From JBOFCS01 sp051646185 (GTDB lineage Bacteria; Actinomycetota; Actinomycetes; Mycobacteriales; Mycobacteriaceae): a stretch of 18,532 nucleotides of DNA. Below are positions 1-6,720 of the stretch, one piece after another. Where the stretch lies: positions 1 through 18,532 of the forward strand of contig JBOFCS010000066.1 of NCBI GenBank assembly GCA_051646185.1, in the 5' to 3' direction. Position numbers and translations under genes: made by a program. Each line of letters starts with the position of its first letter. The first letter of the stretch is position 1. The notes below the pieces were generated by a model that was given only the letters and a program-made list of their open reading frames with translations, was not told where the DNA came from and did no database searches.

Positions 1-137
1 CCATAACAATCCTTCACAAACCTCAATAACCACCACCACGCCAACCACCGGAGCACCCACCCCACCAGCAAAAACACCACCCCACCGAAAAAGCAAGCCC
101 CCACAAATAAGGGCAACCACAACATGCCAAAAATCAC
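1..137 (-). CDS. Partial Trp-rich membrane protein, N-terminus only
   Basis: The reading frame stays open from a GTG at 137 to the window edge (45 codons, continuing past base 1). The GTG overlaps the TGA of the preceding gene as GTGA, a typical translational-coupling arrangement; an in-frame ATG at 125 is the alternative start. The visible part is almost entirely hydrophobic: about two membrane helices' worth of Leu, Val, Phe and Gly with six Trp, followed by a basic RFVKD segment. In M. tuberculosis glfT2 is followed by a PAP2-type phosphatase (Rv3807c) and the DPPR synthase ubiA (Rv3806c). Too little is visible to assign this gene to either, and I do not recognise the family. Its position suggests it is cotranscribed with glfT2. 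Confidence 0.5.
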   Translation of the reverse strand, partial: MIFGMLWLPLFVGACFFGGVVFLLVGWVLRWLAWWWLLRFVKDCY

Positions 138-511
138 ACTGAGATGCGCGATTTTAGTACTAAAAGAAGAGTCACAGCGCCCACAGCGAGGACCGATAGA
201 ATAAATATTTTCACTGGCGTGCTCAGAACCGGAAAGTTACGCTGTAGGGGTATCTGCCCCATTTCCTCCATAGTTTCGAGCAACAGCTCACGTAAGCGGA
301 AAGCGTGACTTGCCCAGGCAAGCCCAACTATTATCTTCGTCTGACTCGCGCTCAACCCCCAGTAAAGCAATACTGTCATTGCTACAGAAGTAGCAATCAG
401 CGCAAGGTAAAACTTAAAAGATGTAAACACCTTTTTCACAACTCGCGCGGTCAAAGAGCCCTGTGTCCAACTAGGCCGAATCACATTATTCACCTTAACA
501 ATCTGCCGCAT
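134..511 (-). CDS. Small two-helix membrane protein of unknown function, downstream of glfT2
   Basis: This is a 125-residue protein whose ATG at 511 lies 7 bases after the glfT2 stop, so it is probably translated from the glfT2 transcript. The same frame is open further upstream, but that part lies inside glfT2 and has no membrane or domain character, so I reject the longer start. There is no clear Shine-Dalgarno sequence. The N-terminus is basic (about residues 1-32). Helix 1 is at about 33-53, then comes an amphipathic middle with an acidic patch (RELLLETMEEM, about 74-84), and helix 2 is at about 100-120 with a short basic tail. It lacks PAP2 phosphatase motifs, so it is not an obvious Rv3807c counterpart. 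Its TGA overlaps the start of the next gene. Function is unknown; a membrane accessory role in galactan synthesis is only an inference from position. Confidence 0.65.
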   Translation of the reverse strand: MRQIVKVNNVIRPSWTQGSLTARVVKKVFTSFKFYLALIATSVAMTVLLYWGLSASQTKIIVGLAWASHAFRLRELLLETMEEMGQIPLQRNFPVLSTPVKIFILSVLAVGAVTLLLVLKSRISV

Positions 512-518
512 ACTAGCG

Positions 519-2345
519 CTAGCTACCGTACAGCCGAGTCCAGTTTTCTTTCCCGGTGAGATCTGGGTAGGCATCCTTAAACTGCTGCTGCACAGTCGGC
601 GCTTGCTTTCGGAACTGACTGAACGCTCGCAAAGCTCGGCGTAAAAGTTGCTTAGCTGCCTTTGCATCTCGCTTCCTGACTCGAACTCCCCCTTGCGATG
701 CATCTGCTACCACCGCATGGTTAAATCGCGAAATATGGTACCAGTGAGCATCTTCCAAAGGAATATAGGCAATACCACCAATAAGATTTCCCCGTAGACG
801 ATCAATGATGCGTTTAACCAAAATAAGATCGGGTCGGCTTGGTGTAGGCGCAGCCCGATAAGTCACCAAATCTACCGAGCGAATATTAGGAATATCATGC
901 GCAGGGTGTCGTACCGTTTCTAAGAATGGTTTACGTTCTTCACGAATGGCCGCCATCGCTTGCTGTCCACCATCATGCAATACTTCTGGACCTTTAAGAA
1001 AATCTTCAACTCCCCGAATCATCGTTAATGCCAAGCCATATTGCATAGATACCAGGTAATGCAAAATCTCTCTAAACATTTCTTTGCTCAGCGAGTGAGC
1101 ATCAAAATCACTGTGCAGCGCAGCAGTAATCAACGAATTTCGAGTGATAAAATATTTAGAAAAATCATCACGATCCTTCCAGTAAAAATCTGCATGCCAC
1201 ACTGCCGCATTAGGTAATGTCACTGTGGGATAGCCATATTCCCTAGCACGAATACCAAACTCAATATCGTCCCACTGGAAAAAATATGGTAGCGGAAGCC
1301 CAATGTCGGCAATAACGGCAGCCGGAATCAGGCACGTCCACCACGCATTATAAGCCGCGTCTACACGTCGCTCTTGCTTTTTCTTCACCATCGAGGTGTT
1401 CTGCAAAGAACCCGGGACCGGCTGCCCAGACTGCAAAGTAGCTAAATTATCCATCTCAGCGCTGACCAATAAATAATCAGGATTAAACAGATATAACATC
1501 TGCGCGCCGACCAAAACCGGTGTGGCAGCAAGATTGGCAAAAGCATTAAGCCGCAAAACAGTTTCAGGCTCACAAAGGATGTCATCATCCATCAGAATGA
1601 CATTCGGTGCGATGGCGCTAACACTGGAAGTTATTTCCAACATTCCCCTGCTAAACCCGCCAGCCCCACCAAGGTTTGGCTGACGAAGATATCTAACCTT
1701 TTGCCCAAGACGCTCAGTAACCTCAGAAAATACTTTACGACTGGAAACCAAATCTGTTCCCTGGTCCACTACATAGATCGATTCGATGCGATCAAGCACC
1801 TGAGTATCGGAAGCCAAAGCTGCAACAGTGGTCACACAATCATCCGCACGATTAAAAGTGCAAATCGCGATAGCAGCGGGGTGAATAACCTCTGGAACCT
1901 CAGTCCACCAAGAGATTTCATCAATAACCAGTGGTCCGGCAAGCGCTTCAGCTTTAATCCACATGGCACCACCATCAACAAACTTATCGAGCTTTAACGT
2001 CCACTGTTCCTCACCGGTTCCGTGAACATCACTGGTGGCGATAGTACGAATATGTCCGGCAATATCGGATGCCTGCACAGAGATTCGGCTGCGAGCCTCA
2101 CTGGCATAACGCACAGAAACCTTTATTTCGACCAAAGCAGTATGTCGCTGCCAATAGCTTGCCGCAAACCGACCAAAGTAGGTGTTTGTACTAATCACCG
2201 CATGGGTATCCATACGTACCGAGGTACGTTCCCGGCGCGCAATGCCGCTCACAACCGTGGTGTACAAATCATTATTGACCAATGCCGACGGACCAGCGAA
2301 AATTCCTCGCTGCACCAGATACCGATCCGCCACATCAACAACCAT
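519..2345 (-). CDS. glfT2: Galactofuranosyltransferase GlfT2
   Basis: GlfT2 is the bifunctional, processive galactan polymerase. It adds alternating beta-1,5 and beta-1,6 galactofuranose from UDP-Galf to the lipid-linked linker at the inner face of the membrane. The 608 residues compare with about 637 in M. tuberculosis and align with it along their whole length from memory. An N-terminal beta domain (SYWQRH) leads into a GT-A fold that begins around ICTFNR. The metal/UDP-binding motif MDDD has Asp at 253-255 (M. tuberculosis D256-D258). QWDDIEF places the likely catalytic Asp pair at 359-360 (D371/D372), and WHADF gives His384 (H396). The C-terminus is helical and basic. The ATG at 2345 is supported by a GAGGAG ribosome binding site 7 bases upstream. 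It follows gtrA by 71 bases on the same strand and ends 7 bases before the next gene. Confidence 0.95.
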   Translation of the reverse strand: MVVDVADRYLVQRGIFAGPSALVNNDLYTTVVSGIARRERTSVRMDTHAVISTNTYFGRFAASYWQRHTALVEIKVSVRYASEARSRISVQASDIAGHIRTIATSDVHGTGEEQWTLKLDKFVDGGAMWIKAEALAGPLVIDEISWWTEVPEVIHPAAIAICTFNRADDCVTTVAALASDTQVLDRIESIYVVDQGTDLVSSRKVFSEVTERLGQKVRYLRQPNLGGAGGFSRGMLEITSSVSAIAPNVILMDDDILCEPETVLRLNAFANLAATPVLVGAQMLYLFNPDYLLVSAEMDNLATLQSGQPVPGSLQNTSMVKKKQERRVDAAYNAWWTCLIPAAVIADIGLPLPYFFQWDDIEFGIRAREYGYPTVTLPNAAVWHADFYWKDRDDFSKYFITRNSLITAALHSDFDAHSLSKEMFREILHYLVSMQYGLALTMIRGVEDFLKGPEVLHDGGQQAMAAIREERKPFLETVRHPAHDIPNIRSVDLVTYRAAPTPSRPDLILVKRIIDRLRGNLIGGIAYIPLEDAHWYHISRFNHAVVADASQGGVRVRKRDAKAAKQLLRRALRAFSQFRKQAPTVQQQFKDAYPDLTGKENWTRLYGS

Positions 2346-2352
2346 GCTTTAA

Positions 2353-2358
2353 CTCCTC
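2353..2358 (-). promoter_or_regulatory. Ribosome binding site of glfT2
   Basis: Read on the minus strand this is GAGGAG, 7 bases before the glfT2 ATG at 2345. It is the clearest Shine-Dalgarno sequence in the window and fixes the glfT2 start. Confidence 0.8.
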
Positions 2359-2387
2359 GAAGTCACTGTAAAAACTAAGACTGACAG

Positions 2388-2407
2388 TAGCGGGTATCCC
2401 ACCGCTA
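2388..2407 (-). other. Short inverted repeat between gtrA and glfT2
   Basis: TAGCGG (2388-2393) and CCGCTA (2402-2407) form a 6-bp inverted repeat with an 8-base loop in the 71-bp gap between gtrA and glfT2. On the minus strand no U-tract follows directly; a run of five T lies more than ten bases further on. It is therefore not a convincing terminator. It may be a weak attenuating hairpin, a protein site, or chance. The rest of this gap holds the glfT2 ribosome binding site and no promoter I would defend. Confidence 0.25.
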
Positions 2408-2416
2408 TAACTACTA

Positions 2417-2857
2417 CTAACTTATGCGAAAAATCACAGTTCGCTGCACAATAAAGTTGATGACAGTAGCAACCGCCTGAGCAATGACAAATGCTAGCGT
2501 AAAATACCCCAAATTATCAGGAAAAGCTTGGTGCAGAACAGTATTAAGACCCACTTGCACCGCAAAAGTTACCGCATAAAGAACCACAACAGCGAGGAAA
2601 CGAGCACGGCTTGGCTCTGCCTTAAAAGTCCAACGCCGATTTATCAAGTACGCCGTTGTGGTACCAGCAATAAAACTCAACGACTTCGCCACGGTGATAT
2701 CAAATCCACAAACTTTCACCAGCAGGGTGTACAGCCCAAAATCCACCACCGCTGACATAGCGCCGGTAGCAATAAAACGAAAGATCTGAGTGGTGAGTGT
2801 GAGCTCGAGAGTAGCTGAGGAGGACGCATCCGCACGCTCGGATCTAATACCTGGCAC
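2417..2857 (-). CDS. GtrA-family membrane protein (Rv3789-like)
   Basis: This is a GtrA/DPMS-type polytopic protein with about four membrane helices. The core runs from RFIATG through DFGLYTLLV, SFIAGTTTAYLINRRWTFKAEP, the AVTFAVQVGLN helix and VIAQAVATVINFIVQRTVIFR to the C-terminus. This matches M. tuberculosis Rv3789 closely. Rv3789 has been proposed either as a flippase for decaprenyl-phosphoryl-arabinose or as an anchor for AftA in the arabinan machinery. The frame is open as far as a TTG at 2986, inside the upstream gene. I place the start at GTG 2857, giving 146 residues, because it adds only a short hydrophilic N-terminus to the family core; GTG 2890 is an alternative. No start has a good ribosome binding site. 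In M. tuberculosis this gene lies directly upstream of dprE1 on the same strand; here it is in the divergent arm. Confidence 0.88.
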   Translation of the reverse strand: MPGIRSERADASSSATLELTLTTQIFRFIATGAMSAVVDFGLYTLLVKVCGFDITVAKSLSFIAGTTTAYLINRRWTFKAEPSRARFLAVVVLYAVTFAVQVGLNTVLHQAFPDNLGYFTLAFVIAQAVATVINFIVQRTVIFRIS

Positions 2858-2906
2858 AAATGTTAAGAGTAGGCCACAAACTCCAACCACGATGCCTGCG
2901 GTCTGT

Positions 2907-4442
2907 TCATGGGAAATGTTTAAGCGATAAATAACCTTGACCGCGGGTTGGTGAATCCACCGGCCAGACCCGAATAGCCCCAACAACCGGGTGCTGATCC
3001 CAGATTAATTCATAATCAGGCCAAATTGCACTGTAAGGAAAGCCATAGATTGTCCTTGTGGGTACAGCTTGATCTAAATGCGCAAAGTTCAATTTCCATA
3101 GAACGCCGCTAAGACCGGGTAGATCTCGATGCTCCCGCAAATTAGACAGTTCTATCCCCCGATCAGAAAATCCATCAACCACGGTGCAACGACAAAAGTA
3201 GGCTAATGCACCAATTTCTCCAGCAGTTTGTGTTGCGTAACCGCCGGTGACCTTCGAAAGCTCATGTCCGATCTGTTCATACTGATCACTCGAAGCATGG
3301 TTTGTGCTGATCGGAGCAAAATTCCGAGGAAGCCCCGGCACAAAATAAACGATCAACCCGCTAGCTGTCACTACGGCAAGCAATCCCCACCCCCATTGCA
3401 GAAGCACGCCCCGCTGCTGCGCTATCACCGCAACAGCAAACACTGTTCCAGCGACAGTGATGGGTGCGTAATACCAGTGATATGGAGGCACCCCCAAAGC
3501 ACAGTACGCCACAAAATGCAGGACTGCGCCAAACATCCAAGCTGATAACTCTGGGACCGCATACTGGCGTTTTACTAAAAAAATACCGCCTACACCTAAG
3601 GCCAAGGCCGGAAGCAAACAAGAAGCCAAGGTCTGAGCGGTAGCATGCGCCAGATAAAACCCAAGACCATTAGCAAAATTCCAGCGATCCCAGGAATGCT
3701 CATCGGATTTTAATAACAACGTGTCTGGCAGCGCCGAACCTAAGTTCCACCAACTCCACAAAAACCACGGCAGCGCCACCGCAGCCGCCGCTGCAATAAC
3801 CTGGGTGCAACTCGTCTTTGCGCGAAAACCAATAACAAAAATAATCGATAAAGCGATAATCACCAGGTCAAGGCGAATAAGAATACATAAACCCAACACT
3901 GCACCGGCAACCCATAATCGACTGGAACTACCAGCCTGCAACCGGTTAATTGACCACTGCATAGCAACCACCAGCCAAGCTAAAGCCGCTGAACCCAACA
4001 TTGCTTCAAGACCAATGGAAGAAATCATCAGCGGGTTCACCGCAATCAACACCACCATGGCCGGAGCGGCCCAGTTCGGCAGGCTTAACTGCAAGCCAAT
4101 ATGCCGCACGGCATAAGCAAAAAGAACCATAGACAAGACGTACACCGCCCCGCAAGCAACAACAGGGTCCCGTAGCAACACGGTTAACACGCTCAGCGCA
4201 AGCACGTTAAACGGAGAAGTAGCACTGTTGGCTTCCATACCCTGTACCAAAGCCCACTGGTGATACTCAGCAAGGTTGTAGGCATAGCTGAGAGTAATAT
4301 AGGTATCGTCAATTAAATGCTGCTTGAACAGCATAAACATCCCTGAAGATGCCAAAGCGACAACCGTTAACAGCAACCAGTTCTGGTCGTAACTCCAAGA
4401 CCGGTCGGACCTTAGCGTGCTACTAGCAACAGTTTCAGTCAC
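2907..4442 (-). CDS. GT-C family membrane glycosyltransferase, AftB-like
   Basis: This is a polytopic membrane protein with many hydrophobic helices and a soluble C-terminal domain of about 130 residues. Just after the first helix comes LIDDTYITLSYAYNL (Asp45-Asp46 from this start) and then EANSATS. The same layout, a DD motif on the first extracytoplasmic loop followed by N-x-L and EAnTS, occurs in AftB (M. tuberculosis Rv3805c), which adds terminal beta-1,2-arabinofuranose from DPA. I infer a DPA- or polyprenyl-phosphate-sugar-dependent transferase in the cell wall pathway. Whether it is the true AftB or a paralogue is undecided. The frame is open back to 4628 but would then overlap dprE1 by about 100 bp. 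I place the start at GTG 4442 (511 residues), about 20 residues before the first helix; GTG 4457 and TTG 4502 are alternatives. It is the first gene of the minus-strand arm. Confidence 0.8.
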   Translation of the reverse strand: MTETVASSTLRSDRSWSYDQNWLLLTVVALASSGMFMLFKQHLIDDTYITLSYAYNLAEYHQWALVQGMEANSATSPFNVLALSVLTVLLRDPVVACGAVYVLSMVLFAYAVRHIGLQLSLPNWAAPAMVVLIAVNPLMISSIGLEAMLGSAALAWLVVAMQWSINRLQAGSSSRLWVAGAVLGLCILIRLDLVIIALSIIFVIGFRAKTSCTQVIAAAAAVALPWFLWSWWNLGSALPDTLLLKSDEHSWDRWNFANGLGFYLAHATAQTLASCLLPALALGVGGIFLVKRQYAVPELSAWMFGAVLHFVAYCALGVPPYHWYYAPITVAGTVFAVAVIAQQRGVLLQWGWGLLAVVTASGLIVYFVPGLPRNFAPISTNHASSDQYEQIGHELSKVTGGYATQTAGEIGALAYFCRCTVVDGFSDRGIELSNLREHRDLPGLSGVLWKLNFAHLDQAVPTRTIYGFPYSAIWPDYELIWDQHPVVGAIRVWPVDSPTRGQGYLSLKHFP

Positions 4443-4521
4443 AGGGGCCTGGGTCACATCTGGCAGTGTAGGAGACCCGGAGTTTGTCTGTTCTTTGGCC
4501 AATGGCGGTAATCTAATGGGG
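4443..4521. promoter_or_regulatory. Shared divergent promoter region between the galactan and arabinan arms
   Basis: The minus-strand arm (starting with the AftB-like gene) and the plus-strand arm (starting with dprE1) must both be transcribed from this short region or from inside each other's 5' ends. On the plus strand TAATCT (4509-4514) resembles a -10 box and sits 7 bases before the dprE1 ATG at 4522, which would fit a leaderless transcript. A weak TTGTCT lies about 19 bases upstream of it. The overlapping sequence reads TAGATT on the minus strand. The palindrome TTGGCCAA lies at 4495-4502. The boundary depends on the start chosen for the minus-strand gene. Confidence 0.4.
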
Positions 4522-5958
4522 ATGTCCACCACCGATTTATCCTCAACAGCGACCGCCCTCCCGGTTGAGCGCAAAACCCTGACTGGTTGGGGTCGTACCG
4601 CGCCGTCAACCGCGCAGGTGTTGTCCACCCCTGACCTGGAGCTTATTGCTCATGCCGTCGCAGAAGTTGCCGAACGCAACGACAGTAAGCCGTCCCACCT
4701 TCGACGCGGCGTAGTTGCCCGTGGGCTCGGTCGGTCCTACGGCGATAACGCCCAGAACTCCGGCGGCCTCGTCATTGATATGGATGCTTTCAACAAAATC
4801 CATTCCATTGACCGAGAAAACCACCTTGTTGTAGCCGATGCAGGGGTAAATCTCGATCAACTGATGAAAGCTGCACTTCCCTTTGGTTTGTGGGTACCGG
4901 TTCTTCCCGGCACCCGCCAAGTCACCCTCGGTGGTGCTATTGCCTGCGATATTCACGGCAAAAACCATCACAGTGCTGGAAGTTTTGGTAATCACGTACG
5001 GTCCATGAACGTGTTGACGGCAAGCGGAGAAGTTAAAACCCTCAGACCCGAAGGTAGTCCCGATGACCCTGACGGGAGCCTGTTTTGGGCCACCGTTGGC
5101 GGCAACGGGCTCACTGGGATCATTGTTTTGGTAACTATTGCCATGACACCCACCGAGACTGCGTATTTCATCGCAGACGGGGACGTAACCCCCAGCCTGG
5201 ATGACACTATCGCGTTCCACAGCGATGGCACTGAGGACAACTACACCTACTCCAGCGCCTGGTTCGATGCCATCTCCGGAGCCCCTAAACTCGGGCGGGC
5301 CGCTATCTCCCGAGGCTCCTTAGCCACGGTGGATCAACTACCTAAAAAGCTGCAGAAGAACCCTTTAAAGTTTGATGCACCACAGTTACTCACCTTCCCC
5401 GATATTTTCCCGAACGGCTTAGCCAATAAGTACACCTTCGGACCTATTGGTGAGCTGTGGTACCGCAAATCTGGTACCTACCGAGGAAAGGTGCAGAACC
5501 TCACCCAGTTCTACCACCCCCTAGATATGTTTGGTGAGTGGAATCGTGGATATGGTTCCAATGGCTTCTTGCAATATCAGTTTGTGGTACCCACCAATGC
5601 TGTTGATGAATTCAAAGCAATTATTCGGGATATCCAAAAGTCTGGACATCACTCATTCCTCAATGTATTCAAGCTCTTTGGCGAAGGTAATAAAGCACCG
5701 CTTAGCTTCCCCATTCCCGGATGGAATGTGTGTGTAGACTTTCCTATCAAAGCTGGACTACACGAATTTGTTTCAGAACTTGATCGACGTGTCCTGGAAT
5801 TTGGTGGTCGGCTCTACACCGCCAAAGATTCACGGACTACCGCCGAAACCTTCCATGCAATGTACCCACGCATTGAGGAATGGATCAGGGTTCGTAGATC
5901 AGTAGACCCCACAGGCGTTTTTGCCTCCGATATGTCCAGAAGGTTGGAGCTTTCCTAA
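4522..5958 (+). CDS. dprE1: Decaprenylphosphoryl-beta-D-ribose 2'-oxidase DprE1
   Basis: This FAD-dependent oxidase oxidises the 2'-hydroxyl of decaprenyl-phosphoryl-ribose to the keto intermediate DPX, the first half of the epimerisation to DPA. The VAO-type FAD domain is clear: GLGRSYGDNAQNSGG, then LPGTRQVTLGGAIACDIHGKNHHSAG with the flavin-contacting segment. The substrate domain includes KYTFGPIGELWYRKSGTYR. PGWNVCVDFP carries Cys404, which corresponds to M. tuberculosis Cys387, the residue modified by benzothiazinones. The C-terminus (DSRTTAETFHAMYPR, then DMSRRLEL) is nearly identical to the mycobacterial enzyme. I chose ATG 4522 (478 residues; 461 in M. tuberculosis) because homology begins about 18 residues later, at LTGWGRTAPS. 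ATG 4516 is equally possible. The frame is open to 4417, but that part has no family match. The stop TAA abuts the dprE2 ATG. Confidence 0.96.
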   Translation: MSTTDLSSTATALPVERKTLTGWGRTAPSTAQVLSTPDLELIAHAVAEVAERNDSKPSHLRRGVVARGLGRSYGDNAQNSGGLVIDMDAFNKIHSIDRENHLVVADAGVNLDQLMKAALPFGLWVPVLPGTRQVTLGGAIACDIHGKNHHSAGSFGNHVRSMNVLTASGEVKTLRPEGSPDDPDGSLFWATVGGNGLTGIIVLVTIAMTPTETAYFIADGDVTPSLDDTIAFHSDGTEDNYTYSSAWFDAISGAPKLGRAAISRGSLATVDQLPKKLQKNPLKFDAPQLLTFPDIFPNGLANKYTFGPIGELWYRKSGTYRGKVQNLTQFYHPLDMFGEWNRGYGSNGFLQYQFVVPTNAVDEFKAIIRDIQKSGHHSFLNVFKLFGEGNKAPLSFPIPGWNVCVDFPIKAGLHEFVSELDRRVLEFGGRLYTAKDSRTTAETFHAMYPRIEEWIRVRRSVDPTGVFASDMSRRLELS

Positions 5959-6714
5959 ATGATTGATGCAGTTGGTAATCCAAAATCTTTACTACTACTC
6001 GGTGGCACTTCTGATATTGCATTAGCGATTGCAGAAAAATATCTTATTAGCTCTCCACTGAAAGTTATCCTCGCCGCGCGACCATCGGAGCGTCGAGATG
6101 CAGCGGCAAAGAGACTCGAAAAAGCTGGGGCTACTCTAGTTTTAATAGATTTTGATGCCGAGCTCTCTGCCACTCATCCGGCTACTATCAATGAGGCTTT
6201 TGCCACTGGCGATGTTGATATTGCTGTGGTTGCCTTTGGTCTTTTAGGTGTGGCCGAAGAACTGTGGCAAGACCAGGCTAAAGCAGTGGAGATTGCTACC
6301 GTCAACTACACTGCGGCGGTTTCAGTTGGTGTACTACTCGGCGAAAAAATGAAAGACCAGGGGCACGGGCGAATCATCGCATTATCTTCGGTGGCAGGGG
6401 AGTTGGTACGTAGATCCAACTTTGTCTACGGGTCCACCAAAGCCGGATTTGATGGTTTTTATCTAGGCCTAGGCGAAGCGCTACAAGAGTTTGGCGTCAC
6501 GGTTACTGTGGTGCGGCCGGGACAGGTCCGGACGAAGATGACCGAAGGACTGGATGAGGCGCCGTTAACTCAGTCAGCCGAGCAGGTAGCCGCGATCGCT
6601 GTTGCAGCTTGCCGAAAGGGCCGCAAGCTAGTGTGGGCACCAGGGCAGTTCCGACTGGTCATGTCCGCTTTGCGTCATGTACCAAAGCCTATATTCCGCA
6701 AACTTCCGGTGTAA
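5959..6714 (+). CDS. dprE2: Decaprenylphosphoryl-2-keto-ribose reductase DprE2
   Basis: This NAD(P)H-dependent short-chain dehydrogenase/reductase reduces DPX to decaprenyl-phosphoryl-arabinose, the only known arabinofuranose donor for the cell wall. The Rossmann dinucleotide motif is LLLGGTSDIA (about residues 11-21). The catalytic set is Ser144, Tyr157 and Lys161 (LSSVAG, then YGSTKAG), with the 13-residue Ser-Tyr spacing usual for the family. Length is 251 residues against about 254 in M. tuberculosis. The ATG directly follows the dprE1 TAA with no spacer. GGAG at 5946-5949, inside the end of dprE1, is its ribosome binding site at 9 bases, which makes coupled translation of the two partner enzymes likely. 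Confidence 0.95.
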   Translation: MIDAVGNPKSLLLLGGTSDIALAIAEKYLISSPLKVILAARPSERRDAAAKRLEKAGATLVLIDFDAELSATHPATINEAFATGDVDIAVVAFGLLGVAEELWQDQAKAVEIATVNYTAAVSVGVLLGEKMKDQGHGRIIALSSVAGELVRRSNFVYGSTKAGFDGFYLGLGEALQEFGVTVTVVRPGQVRTKMTEGLDEAPLTQSAEQVAAIAVAACRKGRKLVWAPGQFRLVMSALRHVPKPIFRKLPV

Positions 6715-6720
6715 TTCATA

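Noticed and set aside
1..120. G-quadruplex on the minus strand
   Set aside because: Several GGG or GGGG runs exist, but most of the loops between them are longer than usual for stable quadruplexes, and the G-richness is explained by Gly, Trp and Val codons.
513..522. 10-bp palindrome CTAGCGCTAG at the glfT2 stop
   Set aside because: It is short, contains the stop codon, and has no supporting context; such palindromes are expected by chance.
512..703. Upstream extension of the 125-residue membrane protein into glfT2
   Set aside because: The extension overlaps the conserved C-terminal part of glfT2 and encodes a hydrophilic, Ser/Arg/Lys-rich segment with no domain. The ATG at 511 fits the operon spacing better.
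2388..2407. Rho-independent terminator after gtrA
   Set aside because: The stem is only 6 bp with an 8-base loop and no U-tract directly after it on the minus strand.
4443..4628. Longer N-terminus of the AftB-like protein, starting at 4628
   Set aside because: It would run about 100 bp into the 5' end of dprE1 on the opposite strand and adds only a disordered-looking segment before the first helix.
4606..5220. Long open frame antisense to dprE1 (about 200 codons)
   Set aside because: It lies wholly within a gene with near-complete homology to DprE1, has no recognisable domain, and its codons mirror the dprE1 reading frame.
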